Assembly (NCBI GenBank): GCA_965267435.1 | Contig: OZ253960.1 | Span: 4,836,001-4,900,000, forward strand | Reading direction: 5' to 3' | DNA: 64,000 bases | DNA from: JAWPMT01 sp965267435 | GTDB lineage: Bacteria; Bacteroidota; Bacteroidia; Cytophagales; Cyclobacteriaceae | In this document: one piece after another, positions 8,110 through 16,327 of the stretch | Layout: every line of letters starts with the position of its first letter | Position numbering within the stretch: the stretch's first letter is position 1 | Translations under genes and position numbers: made by a program | Notes under the pieces: generated by a model | Databases searched by the model: none | Seen by the model: only the letters and a program-made list of their open reading frames with translations | What the model was told of the DNA's origin: nothing

Positions 8110-9285
8110 ATGGACGCATATATAGTAGCAGGATATAGATCCGCCGTCGGACGAGCCAAAAAAGGTGGCTTCAGGTTTTATCGGCCAGATGATCTGGCAG
8201 CAGATGTCATCCAACACCTGGTTTCTTCAGTGAAGGACTTTGACACCAACGAAGTGGATGATGTCATCGTCGGAAATGCCGTGCCGGAAGCGGAGCAAGG
8301 TCTACAGATGGGTAGGATGATCTCTCTATTGTCACTTCCCGTGGGTGTACCGGGTATGATTCTCAACAGGTACTGCGGATCCGGATTGGAGGCTATACAC
8401 CTTGCATGTGCCCGCGTTCACTCTGGTACTGCCGACTGCATCATCGCTGGAGGTACGGAATCCATGTCATTGGTGCCTATGATGGGCTACAAGCCTGCGC
8501 TCAACTACAAGATCTCTACAGAGCACCCCGAATATTATCTCAGTATGGGGCTTACAGCGGAGGAATTGGCCAACGACTACGAGATTACCAAGGAGATGTC
8601 GGATGAATTCGCCGTCAAGTCTCACGCAAAAGCTGTGCAGGCAATCGCCGATGGCAAATTCAAAGACGAGATCGTACCCGTGGAAGTAGAGGAAACTTAC
8701 ATCGGACCAGATGGTCGCCGTGAAAAGCGGAACTACACTGTTGATACCGATGAATGTCCACGACCAGGTACTGATATGGCGGGACTTGCGAAGTTGAGGC
8801 CGGCATTCAAGCAAGGGGGCCAGGTCACAGCAGGTAATTCATCACCCACCTCCGATGGCGCGGCCTTTGTGATGGTCATGAGTGAAGCGATGGTGAAGAA
8901 ATACAATCTGGAGCCCATTGCCAGAATGGTGAGTTATTCGGCTGCGGGCGTGGATCCACGTATCATGGGTATCGGACCGGTCGATGCTGTACCCAAAGCA
9001 TTGAGGCAGGCAGGTCTCAAGCAAGACGACATCGAACTTATTGAGTTGAACGAAGCTTTTGCGGCGCAATCGCTGGCGGTAATCAAAGGCCTCGATCTCA
9101 ATACAGACATACTCAATGTAAACGGGGGCGCGATTGCCCTGGGTCATCCGCTTGGATGTACGGGTGCCAAACTCTCGATAAGCCTGTTCAATGAAATGCG
9201 CCGTAGAAAGAATAAGTACGGCATGGTCACGGCCTGTGTCGGCGGCGGCCAGGGTGTGGCAGGTATCTACGAGTTTCTGAATTAA
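8110..9285 (+). CDS. fadA: Acetyl-CoA C-acyltransferase (3-ketoacyl-CoA thiolase), 391 aa
   Basis: Catalyses the last step of fatty-acid beta-oxidation, cleaving 3-ketoacyl-CoA with CoA to give acetyl-CoA. The catalytic residues are in place: nucleophile Cys89 in NRYCGSGLEAI, His346 in GGAIALGHPLGCTGAK and Cys376 in CVGGGQG; length is typical. It closes the marR-fadN-fadA operon; a strong terminator hairpin begins 27 bp after the stop. Whether it prefers long chains (degradative thiolase) or acetoacetyl-CoA cannot be read from sequence alone, but the operon context points to degradation. Confidence 0.93.
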   Translation: MDAYIVAGYRSAVGRAKKGGFRFYRPDDLAADVIQHLVSSVKDFDTNEVDDVIVGNAVPEAEQGLQMGRMISLLSLPVGVPGMILNRYCGSGLEAIHLACARVHSGTADCIIAGGTESMSLVPMMGYKPALNYKISTEHPEYYLSMGLTAEELANDYEITKEMSDEFAVKSHAKAVQAIADGKFKDEIVPVEVEETYIGPDGRREKRNYTVDTDECPRPGTDMAGLAKLRPAFKQGGQVTAGNSSPTSDGAAFVMVMSEAMVKKYNLEPIARMVSYSAAGVDPRIMGIGPVDAVPKALRQAGLKQDDIELIELNEAFAAQSLAVIKGLDLNTDILNVNGGAIALGHPLGCTGAKLSISLFNEMRRRKNKYGMVTACVGGGQGVAGIYEFLN

Positions 9286-9311
9286 AAAGCTCCCAAAGGA
9301 GCACGAAGAGC

Positions 9312-9339
9312 AAAAGCCTGGTTAACGCCGGGCTTTTTT
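9312..9339. terminator. Intrinsic terminator between convergent genes
   Basis: A 10-bp stem (9312-9321 with 9328-9337, one G-T wobble) closes the loop TTAACG and runs into six T on the + strand; the A run at the left arm gives a U run in the other direction. It can serve both fadA and the convergent TerB-like gene, whose stop codon lies inside it. Confidence 0.85.
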
Positions 9340-9730
9340 ATTTCAAGAATTTTTCGACTTTCCTCTGAAGCTGCTTTTTCATACCTGCGATTTTGACACG
9401 GGCATGTACGTGAGGATAAAGCTCCATGATTGCCTCATATTCGTATCCCAATCGTGAGGCGATGTTTTGGCAGAAGACAATTTCCTCATTGTAGACTTTG
9501 CCGTCTACTTTCATGAGGATCACGATGTTGTAGAGTATTTCGAATTTTTCATCATCATTCAAGTTGTCAAGGCTCAATTCCTTTTGACTTTTGATGATTT
9601 CTTCAATCCGCGAAGCCTTTAGGCCATGGGCCTGACCAAGATTCATGATGTAATCATACTCCCTCTTGTCGAGGTTGCCATCGCATTGCGCGACGGAAGA
9701 AAGTACGGAAATCTCTTGTTCAATAGACAT
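9338..9730 (-). CDS. TerB-like protein 1, 130 aa
   Basis: A small all-helical cytoplasmic protein resembling the TerB/DjlA-type fold: QEISVLSSVAQCDGNLDKREYDYIMNLGQAHGL, then a second acidic helix pair (DDEKFEILYNIVILMKVDGKVYNEEIVFCQNIASRLGY). The two D-x-D/E-G-x-hydrophobic loops, where TerB-fold proteins bind metal, are present (CDGNLDKRE, VDGKVYNEE). Two relatives occur in tandem 17 kb away (27061-27480 and 27540-27935). Despite the family name, tellurite resistance is not implied: no other ter genes are visible. It is monocistronic, ending in the terminator shared with fadA. Confidence 0.75.
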   Translation of the reverse strand: MSIEQEISVLSSVAQCDGNLDKREYDYIMNLGQAHGLKASRIEEIIKSQKELSLDNLNDDEKFEILYNIVILMKVDGKVYNEEIVFCQNIASRLGYEYEAIMELYPHVHARVKIAGMKKQLQRKVEKFLK

Positions 9731-9941
9731 AATCAGAGAAGTAATCCGAATAACTAAAAGTATGGGTATTTCTTCAATAATGTGAAAAGAGGAAGGTTCA
9801 TATCGACTTTTCGCCTTCTGAGCCGGGTTTTCGGCGGGTGTATGCTGTAAAAAAAGAAGCCGATCTCAGGGGAGAAGTGAGTAAGTGTAAAGACTAGGAC
9901 CCCCCAAGACCGGCATTCAAGATGGACTACCATCAACCTAA

Positions 9942-9994
9942 GAGCTAGTTATTCTTGCGAATAACACTTTGAAATTAGCTCAAAGAATTTTGAG
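9942..9994. other. Nested inverted repeats in the 403-bp gap 9731-10133
   Basis: The gap between the TerB-like gene and the LuxR-type gene (both minus strand) holds no convincing ORF. Its main structure is GTTATTC/GAATAAC (9948-9954 with 9959-9965, loop TTGC) enclosed by GAGCTA/TAGCTC (9942-9947 with 9976-9981, 10-nt one-sided bulge), directly followed by an overlapping small repeat CTCAAA/TTTGAG (9979-9984 with 9989-9994). It could be the transcription end of the LuxR-type gene, an operator, or a small structured RNA. No T run marks it as a standard terminator. Confidence 0.35.
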
Positions 9995-10133
9995 AATTTA
10001 CTAACCGGGATCTTACCGAAATGTTAACGTATTGATTTTCTGGTTCTTAAAGATTCTACTTCGAGTATTTTACCTACTAAGTGGGAACAAAAATACCCAA
10101 TAATGGGTATATAACAAGACCCAAACAAATCAA

Positions 10134-10793
10134 CTAGAAAGATACGATCTTGTTCTGAATGGCGTATCTGACCAATGAGACAGCATTTTTTGCCTGGATC
10201 TTCTTCATAAGGTGCTTGCGATGCGTCAGTACCGTTTGCTCACTCAAAAAGAGTTCCTCACTGATCTCCTTCATTGTCATCTCCCGACAGATCAATTGCA
10301 ATACCTCTATTTCCCGCGGGCTCAGCGCCGACTTTCCTGTCTCTGTTTCGGTCTTTGTATTTGATCGTTGGAAATTTTGTCTCAGCGCCCTTGATACCAA
10401 ATGGTTATAGTAGAAGTCATTATTGATCACCGAATTGATTGCCCGCTTGACTTCCTGCGGCTCGGCATCCTTAAGGAGATAGCTATGCACGCCTATCTCA
10501 ATGAGCTCGGCAATCACTTCGAGCGTATCATTCATTGAGATAATGATGATGTACGTTCGAGGGTACTTCTCAATGATCTTCTTCGTCGTTTCCCACCCAT
10601 CCATAACGGGCATGTCCAGGTCCAACAAGACCACATCGATGGGCTCGGTCCTGAGAAACTCCAATGCCTCAGATCCATTAGCGCAGTCATGCACCACTTC
10701 CAGATGCTCAAAAGATTCCAACATCAAGACCAGACCCTTGCGAAAGAGGGTGTGGTCGTCAACTACAAGGACCCGCGTAGACTTTTGTAACAT
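10134..10793 (-). CDS. NarL/FixJ (LuxR-type) response regulator, 219 aa
   Basis: Two-domain regulator: receiver at residues 6-120 with acidic pocket Asp12/Asp13, phospho-acceptor Asp58 (LLDLDMPVMDG) and conserved lysine in SYLLKDAEP; C-terminal LuxR-type helix-turn-helix (LSPREIEVLQLICREMTMKEISEELFLSEQTVLTHRKHLMKKI). It should bind DNA when phosphorylated. No histidine kinase is adjacent, so it is an orphan whose kinase must be elsewhere in the genome. A hairpin lies 16 bp upstream of its start. The gene diverges from a methyltransferase/lipoprotein pair that could be a target (inference from position only). Confidence 0.92.
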   Translation of the reverse strand: MLQKSTRVLVVDDHTLFRKGLVLMLESFEHLEVVHDCANGSEALEFLRTEPIDVVLLDLDMPVMDGWETTKKIIEKYPRTYIIIISMNDTLEVIAELIEIGVHSYLLKDAEPQEVKRAINSVINNDFYYNHLVSRALRQNFQRSNTKTETETGKSALSPREIEVLQLICREMTMKEISEELFLSEQTVLTHRKHLMKKIQAKNAVSLVRYAIQNKIVSF

Positions 10794-10809
10794 AAGCTCA
10801 TAGGTTGAC

Positions 10810-10834
10810 CGAAAGATCCCCGAGAGGACTTTCG
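10810..10834. promoter_or_regulatory. Hairpin / operator candidate upstream of the LuxR-type regulator
   Basis: CGAAAG (10810-10815) and TCC (10817-10819) pair with GGA (10826-10828) and CTTTCG (10829-10834) around a 6-nt loop, with one bulged A. It lies in the divergent intergenic region, 16 bp from the regulator's start codon: either an operator for autoregulation or a leader hairpin. Confidence 0.35.
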
Positions 10835-10920
10835 TTCAATGATCAGGAAATTACCAGCCTTGCGCCACATGGTACGTCACACTTCCTGGGTATTGCCTTG
10901 ATCACAGATCGACTAATTTA

Positions 10921-11577
10921 GTGCAAAACGAGATTGAAACCCTAACTCCTTCCTCACCATTGCGCAGTCATCTCACAGAAGAAGAAATTAATGATTTCCT
11001 GGGGGACATGGATCTCTTCCTCATGGATCAGGTACTCAAAGGCACATTCCATTCGCTTGAGTCAGTCCTCGATATTGGTTGTGGTAGTGGTCGCAATCTT
11101 CTATACTTCCTGCAGAAGGGCTATCGCGTATGTGGCATAGACGTGGACAAGCTACAGATCGATCTTATGAAACATATCGTTGGATCCATGCCCAATAGCC
11201 AATCCCATCAGTTCATCGAGGCTTCGGCCGAAAGCCTACCTCTCCCATCGGACGCCATGGACTTGGTGATCTGCAGTCGTGTATTGCATCACTTGCCCTC
11301 TACTGAGTCCTACGAACAGAGTTGTCTTGAAATGTACCGCGTCCTCAAGCCAGGTGGCATTCTTTATCTATCGATGAACTCTTCGATCAATTTTCAAGAT
11401 CATGTAATCAAAAAGGGGGACTTGGGAGTTTTCAATGATGGTACCCAGGGTCTGTTCCTGAACGAGCTGATGATCTCCTTCGTTGAGGACCTGGGTTTTG
11501 AAAAACTCATGCCCCATCGGACCGTGCACTTTGACAATCTACATGCCGAGACAACTATGATCCTGAAAAAGCAATGA
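10921..11577 (+). CDS. Class I SAM-dependent methyltransferase, 218 aa
   Basis: GTG start. Motif I is at about residues 49-56 (LDIGCGSGRN), followed by the acidic ribose-binding position (GIDVDK), motif IV (DLVICSRVLHHLPS) and motif VI (EMYRVLKPGGILYLS), so the SAM-binding core is complete. These are Methyltransf_11-type features; the acceptor substrate is not evident. The last 4 bp overlap the start of the next gene (ATGA), indicating translational coupling with a small lipoprotein. It diverges from the LuxR-type regulator. Confidence 0.85.
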   Translation: MQNEIETLTPSSPLRSHLTEEEINDFLGDMDLFLMDQVLKGTFHSLESVLDIGCGSGRNLLYFLQKGYRVCGIDVDKLQIDLMKHIVGSMPNSQSHQFIEASAESLPLPSDAMDLVICSRVLHHLPSTESYEQSCLEMYRVLKPGGILYLSMNSSINFQDHVIKKGDLGVFNDGTQGLFLNELMISFVEDLGFEKLMPHRTVHFDNLHAETTMILKKQ

Positions 11578-12089
11578 GGATATTCACCATTATTATCTTT
11601 CTCTCAGCAGGCTGTCAGCTCTCCGTCAATGACAGAGTTTCTCTGGAAGGCTTCGACTTTGGTACTACAGATCCATCTGAGCTATTCTTCAAGAACGTCC
11701 GCCAATCTTACTACGAGTTGGAAGAGCGCCGTGAGGCCAGAATGAATGTCTTTCGTATCAAGGCTGTTTCGGATGATTCTGTGGCGATCACTCCTGCCAT
11801 TATTCATCATTGGGCTATTGACAAAGCCTATCTATGGTTGGAACCCGCCGAAACATTGAGTACACCATTGGATTTTCGGTTGGTCCTGCGCACTGAAGAG
11901 CGGCAAGTCACATATGATGGAAGCTCTCCTCTTAATCATATCGAGTGCGCCACGGAGATTTTCCATACCATTTTGGACGATGGACAGATATTCATCGAAG
12001 GCATGGAGATATTGCCCAAAGGATCAGGTGCTCGCGAGCAGTACCGCATTGTGCTCAATGACTATTACCGATTAGTCGAACTGAAATAG
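11574..12089 (+). CDS. Small lipoprotein of unknown function, 171 aa
   Basis: Starts MRIFTIIIFLSAGCQLS: a short hydrophobic stretch and a good lipobox (LSAGC, Cys14), so it is probably a lipid-anchored envelope protein. No family recognised; the mature part looks like mixed alpha/beta with no obvious catalytic motif. It overlaps the methyltransferase by 4 bp. No terminator is apparent behind it. Confidence 0.65.
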   Translation: MRIFTIIIFLSAGCQLSVNDRVSLEGFDFGTTDPSELFFKNVRQSYYELEERREARMNVFRIKAVSDDSVAITPAIIHHWAIDKAYLWLEPAETLSTPLDFRLVLRTEERQVTYDGSSPLNHIECATEIFHTILDDGQIFIEGMEILPKGSGAREQYRIVLNDYYRLVELK

Positions 12090-12177
12090 CCAACTGTCGT
12101 TAGCATGTCACTTCAATAGGCAACAAACTTTCCAAGCCGACAGTAATAGATAACACCTGCTATTCAGACGAAGAATT

Positions 12178-12633
12178 ATGAAGAAAACGATCCTGGTACT
12201 CCTCGTGTTGGTGCCTGTCATCACCTGGTCCCAAAAATTGCCACCTCACCCCTACTCATCTCCCTCATCGACTGTCGCATTCGATGGCTACGACCTAACG
12301 TCCTACTTTGATGGGAAATTGGTCAAGGGCAATGCCCAATTTGAGACCACCTACGACGGCCTTAAGCTGCAGTTTGCCAATGCGCAGAATCAATCAGAAT
12401 TTCTGGTGGATCCGGAGAAGTACCTACCGGCCTATGGTGGATGGTGTGCTATTGCCCTGACTCAAGATAGCTGGATACGACCTGATTATTCGGAGTACAA
12501 AATCCAGGATGGCAAATTGCTATTCTTCGAAGTACGGGCTTTTTTCAACGGCAAAACTGCGTGGGAGAAAGATCCCGATATCAACAAGATCGTTGCCGAT
12601 CGCAAATACAAGGATGTTGTTCAGAAACCGTAG
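12178..12633 (+). CDS. Exported YHS-domain protein, 151 aa
   Basis: Signal peptide MKKTILVLLVLVPVITWSQ, then a YHS-type domain: VAFDGYDLTSYFDGKLVKGNAQFETTYDGLKLQFANAQNQSEFLVDPEKYLPAYGGWCAIAL is split here by function, with the typical Y-D-x-x-x-Y-F, F-x-x-x-x-Y-x-G and P-x-x-Y-x-P-x-Y-G-G-x-C-A elements visible. YHS domains are associated with metal binding; the substrate of this exported subgroup is unknown to me. Only 3 bp separate its stop from the stop of the convergent TAXI-like gene. Confidence 0.85.
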   Translation: MKKTILVLLVLVPVITWSQKLPPHPYSSPSSTVAFDGYDLTSYFDGKLVKGNAQFETTYDGLKLQFANAQNQSEFLVDPEKYLPAYGGWCAIALTQDSWIRPDYSEYKIQDGKLLFFEVRAFFNGKTAWEKDPDINKIVADRKYKDVVQKP

Positions 12634-12636
12634 GGT

Positions 12637-13875
12637 CTAACGATTGATAGCCTTCAGTGCTTTCACTCGACCGCGTAGCTCGTGGATGGTTTCCTTCGAT
12701 AGCTCCATATAAATCCTGAAACTCTCGTTAGCCTCGAGCTCTTCATGGATGAGCATATCAAAGGCCTTGTTTTGGGATTGCTGGATTTCCTGAATCATAC
12801 TGATCCCCTCAGCTGAGGACACAATTTTCTGGTTTTTCTTCTCCATGAGGTCCTTGTAGAAAATGTCGACGCGGTCCTTTTTCTTCTGGCTCTGCCATCT
12901 GGAGAGAGAAACAATGCCACTGACCAGTGCAATCGCGATCGAAAACAAAACACCAATCAGCTCAGCATACCTTTCCAAAAATCCAGGCTCGTCTCTGTCA
13001 AGGTAGACCCTAGCACCTTCGTGCAGTGGAAAACTCAGAATATTCCGGTCAAAGCGTTCGGTCAGCCCTTTGAAGATGAGCGGACTCAAATTGGCGAAGT
13101 CCTGCTTTTCACCGTAAATCGTTTTGGTCAGGTCGTACACGAAGTTTTCTCTCATGTCGCTGCGCACCACCAGGACCGCATCGGTTTCCAGTGTCACAAT
13201 GGGCTTGTCAGTGATTTCCTGGTAGCTCGTCTGAGGAATGATGAATGGTCGTACCTGTGGAAATCGCAGAGATATGGCATCGACGACCGATCCTTTGCCG
13301 TAGTTTTCCAGCCTGTCCATGGAGTAGAGCTTGAAATTCTTCAGCAGCTCCAGGTTCTTGAGTGGCACGATGTCGGTGAATCCTACAAAAACGTCGTTTT
13401 CATAAGGGTTTCGCGTGATCTCAAATCGACTTGTATCGATATCGAAGAATTCGAACAAGTCCTGCATGAAAAGGTGCGAAGACGTGCCTTCTTTCCCGAT
13501 GTACACCTTCCGATCGAAAAGAAGCTCTGCAAACGAGCTGGGCTCAGGTCGTCCGTCGTCGAGATAGAAAATGTGCAGGATCTTGGGATAAACGAGTGTC
13601 ACAGAACGAACTTCCTCTCGCAGAGGGACGAAGTTTTCTATGAGTGCCATGTCTGCTGCACCCTGAGCGACACTGTCAAGATTGGCAACACTGCCCTCTC
13701 CCAGGACGAGTTCAACTTCAATGTTGTAGTTGCGCTCCATCACTGTTTTTATGGCCTTAGAGATTTGGCCATCGGGCTCATTTTCGTCATACAGGAGGCG
13801 GTACTTTATTTTCCCGGGCTGACAGGCAGAGATGACCAGCAAGATGAGTAAGCCGAAAACTTGCAGTCTATTCAT
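12637..13875 (-). CDS. TAXI-like solute-binding lipoprotein with C-terminal membrane helix and coiled coil, 412 aa
   Basis: The start at 13875 gives a proper lipoprotein signal (MNRLQVFGLLILLVISAC); an ATG 7 codons upstream adds only polar residues. The body resembles TAXI-family binding proteins of TRAP transporters: Y-R-L-L-Y-D-E start, repeated charged strands, AQGAADMALIEN (the segment that normally reads 'DxAxxQ') and the KVYIGKEGTSSHLF loop. Unlike a transporter subunit it continues with a transmembrane helix near residues 308-330 (LIGVLFSIAIALVSGIVSL) and a charged, coiled-coil-like tail of about 80 residues. No TRAP membrane subunit is nearby. It diverges from the CASTOR-type channel gene (196 bp apart), so a ligand-sensing role linked to the channel is conceivable (inference). 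Confidence 0.7.
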   Translation of the reverse strand: MNRLQVFGLLILLVISACQPGKIKYRLLYDENEPDGQISKAIKTVMERNYNIEVELVLGEGSVANLDSVAQGAADMALIENFVPLREEVRSVTLVYPKILHIFYLDDGRPEPSSFAELLFDRKVYIGKEGTSSHLFMQDLFEFFDIDTSRFEITRNPYENDVFVGFTDIVPLKNLELLKNFKLYSMDRLENYGKGSVVDAISLRFPQVRPFIIPQTSYQEITDKPIVTLETDAVLVVRSDMRENFVYDLTKTIYGEKQDFANLSPLIFKGLTERFDRNILSFPLHEGARVYLDRDEPGFLERYAELIGVLFSIAIALVSGIVSLSRWQSQKKKDRVDIFYKDLMEKKNQKIVSSAEGISMIQEIQQSQNKAFDMLIHEELEANESFRIYMELSKETIHELRGRVKALKAINR

Positions 13876-14071
13876 TTTTACTTCGATGTCCGGCAATGAT
13901 AGTCAATGAAGGCTCGTCCAGATCGCTGAACTGGAGGTAGTGTCGTTCAGCAATTACATCTCGCGTTCATCGTAAAAATAAAATGTATATTTAAATATAT
14001 TGTCGCCATTTGGGGCTTATTGGTAACTTTGGCCGCCTAAAGAACTGGCTTAAATTGATAATTGCCACCCT

Positions 14072-15976
14072 ATGAGAAAAGTGCCCTTTAAGGAGAGGCT
14101 CAGATATAAATTCGACAATTTCGTATCGCGGGGTACATTTCCCATGATTGCCGGCTTGGGTGTCTTTGCACTCGTCGTGGTGCTCATGTTTTCCGTCATT
14201 CTGATCCTTTCCGGTTTGCATCCAAATCACAATGAGTATGGGTGGAATATCTTCGAATCGATTTGGGTGAACCTCACGCACGTCCTCGATCCCGGAACTG
14301 TCGGCGAGCATACCGAGAACTGGCCCTTCCGTTCATTCATGATGTTTGTGACCGTTCTGGGTCTCATTATGATCAGTACATTGATCGGTCTCGTGTCTTC
14401 GGGTATCCTATCTAAGGTCGAAGAGCTACGAAAAGGGCGATCATTTGTCATCGAAGAGGATCATGTGCTGATATTGGGATGGTCTTCAAAGATTTTCACT
14501 ATTCTGTCCGAGCTAGTGATTGCCAATGAGAACCAAAAGCGAGGAGTGGTAGTCATCCTTGCAGACAAGGACAAGGTAGATATGGAGGATGAAATCCGGG
14601 ATAAGGTGGGTGACACACAAAATACTGATGTGATCTGCCGTACGGGTAATCCCATCGACGTCCACGATCTGTACATTGCGAATCCCTTTGACACGAAGTC
14701 CATCATTATCCTCGACAAGGACAATGAGAACTCCGATAGCCAGATCATCAAAACGATTGTCGCCATCGTCACTAACCCCAACAGAAGGGAAGCACCGTAC
14801 CACATCACGGCCGAGATGGAAGACAAGAAGAATTTTGAGGTGGCCAAGATGGTGGGTAAGGATGAGGTCGAGCTGATACTCTCAGACGAGATCATCTCCA
14901 GGATCATGGTCCAAACCAGCCGCCAGTCCGGTCTCAGCGTGGTCTACATGGAACTCATGGACTTTGCCGGCGCCGAGATCTACTTCCAGGAGGAGCCATC
15001 GCTTGTGGGCAGGACTTTCCGAGAGATTTTGTTCTCCTATGAGGACTCCGCCATCATGGGTATCCAGTTTGCTGACAATCACGTGGAGATCAATCCTTCG
15101 ATGGACACGGTGTTCAAGGAAGGCGATAAGGTGATCGGTATCACCGAAGACGACGATACGCTGCTGCCCAATGCACCCACTAACGTCGATAGGAATGAAA
15201 GCCAGATTATTTACACCGAGCCCGCCCCTTCTCATAGAGAAAGGATCCTGATCATCGGCTGGAACAATCGTGCCCGATATATTATTCGGGAGCTAGATTA
15301 CTATGTCCCTCCGGGTTCAATAGTCAAGGTCGTATCGAAGTTTGGCGATGCCGAGCGCACCGTGCAGAAACTCCAGAAACGTGTGAAGAATATCACGTTG
15401 GAATTCGACGTGCAGGATACTACTGACCGGGAGACACTCGAAAGCATGAACCTGGCCGAGAATGACTATATTATCCTTCTCTGCTATCAAAACTACTTCC
15501 CAATCCAGGAGGCGGATGCTCAGACGCTCATCACGCTGTTGCATTTGAGAAACTTCACGGAGCGCTACGGTGACAAGTACAAGATCGTCAGTGAGATGCT
15601 GGACATCAGAAATCGCCAGTTGGCGGACATCACCAGTGCAGATGACTTCATCGTGAGTGACAAACTGGTGAGTTTGCTGATGAGCCAGGTGAGTGAAAAC
15701 AAGTTTCTGATGCGGGTCTTTGAGGATTTGTTCGATGCCGACGGCTCTGAGATCTATATCAAGCCGGCGAAGGAATATGTCAAGGTTGGGGAGCCCCTGA
15801 ATTTCTATACAGTATTGGAATCTGCCGCGCGCAAGAATGAAGTGGCAATAGGGTATAGGATCATCGCTCAGGCCCGTGACGCCAGCAAAGAATATGGGGT
15901 CTACGTGAACCCTAGGAAGTCTGACGTCTTTACCTTGAGCGAAGGCGACTTCGTCATTGTACTTTCTGAGGACTAG
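14072..15976 (+). CDS. CASTOR/POLLUX-type ion channel with two RCK-like NAD-binding regions, 634 aa
   Basis: The N-terminus (KERLRYKFDNFVSRGT) is the signature start of the CASTOR/POLLUX/SYM8 family, plant nuclear ion channels with bacterial relatives. Membrane helices are at about 24-48 and 86-112, flanking a pore loop WVNLTHVLDPGT in place of a K+ filter TVGYG. Two Rossmann-like regulatory units follow: HVLILGWSSKIFTILSEL (from residue 130) and RILIIGWNNRARYIIREL (from about 388), both with G-W-x-x-[KR] loops rather than a textbook GxGxxG. Probably a tetrameric cation channel gated by cytosolic ligand such as Ca2+ or nucleotide, by analogy with CASTOR. It is monocistronic and divergent from the TAXI-like lipoprotein. 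Confidence 0.85.
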   Translation: MRKVPFKERLRYKFDNFVSRGTFPMIAGLGVFALVVVLMFSVILILSGLHPNHNEYGWNIFESIWVNLTHVLDPGTVGEHTENWPFRSFMMFVTVLGLIMISTLIGLVSSGILSKVEELRKGRSFVIEEDHVLILGWSSKIFTILSELVIANENQKRGVVVILADKDKVDMEDEIRDKVGDTQNTDVICRTGNPIDVHDLYIANPFDTKSIIILDKDNENSDSQIIKTIVAIVTNPNRREAPYHITAEMEDKKNFEVAKMVGKDEVELILSDEIISRIMVQTSRQSGLSVVYMELMDFAGAEIYFQEEPSLVGRTFREILFSYEDSAIMGIQFADNHVEINPSMDTVFKEGDKVIGITEDDDTLLPNAPTNVDRNESQIIYTEPAPSHRERILIIGWNNRARYIIRELDYYVPPGSIVKVVSKFGDAERTVQKLQKRVKNITLEFDVQDTTDRETLESMNLAENDYIILLCYQNYFPIQEADAQTLITLLHLRNFTERYGDKYKIVSEMLDIRNRQLADITSADDFIVSDKLVSLLMSQVSENKFLMRVFEDLFDADGSEIYIKPAKEYVKVGEPLNFYTVLESAARKNEVAIGYRIIAQARDASKEYGVYVNPRKSDVFTLSEGDFVIVLSED

Positions 15977-15984
15977 CCGACCTT

Positions 15985-16203
15985 CTAGTTTTCCAGTGCT
16001 TCCTTGATCTGTTTCATGGCTCTACTGCGGTACCTTTTCGCGCTGTGCACGGTTCGCGGAATTTTTTGGATGTAATCAAGGACCCCGTGTCGCTGTGACG
16101 CATTGAGACCTCTGACCTTCTCGAGGATCTCTGTTTCCAAACTCTGATGAATCATTGGATGTGGTGGTTTACCTTGCGAAGGTAGATTTTGCACGTTAAC
16201 CAT
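15985..16203 (-). CDS. Small hypothetical protein, 72 aa
   Basis: Soluble, basic C-terminus (SAKRYRSRAMKQIKEALEN). The middle (ILEKVRGLNASQRHGVLDYIQKIP) resembles the helix 'LSxxxRxEVLDFIxxL' of DUF2281-like small proteins, some of which are antitoxin-like, but no toxin gene is adjacent. It is convergent with the channel gene, stops 8 bp apart. Could be a stand-alone regulator or an orphan; weak assignment. Confidence 0.5.
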   Translation of the reverse strand: MVNVQNLPSQGKPPHPMIHQSLETEILEKVRGLNASQRHGVLDYIQKIPRTVHSAKRYRSRAMKQIKEALEN

Positions 16204-16271
16204 TTTTCAGGCCACTTTTTTCAAATTGTTAAAAGCATAGCGTCAAATGTTAACTCACGGCCAATTTGCCA

Positions 16272-16305
16272 TTTGACGAATAACACTGGGAAAACGCTAG
16301 ATTTG
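16272..16305 (+). promoter_or_regulatory. Promoter of gdhA
   Basis: TTTG at 16272-16275 and TAGATTTG at 16298-16305, 22 bp apart, match the -33 TTTG and -7 TAnnTTTG elements of Bacteroidota. The -7 element ends 22 bp before the gdhA ATG. Confidence 0.55.
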
Positions 16306-16327
16306 ACTTCGAACAACATTCACCCCT

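Noticed and set aside
9754..9936. Minus-strand frame of 60 residues in the gap before TerB-like 1
   Set aside because: Low-quality sequence overlapping probable promoter DNA, no signal, helix or motif.
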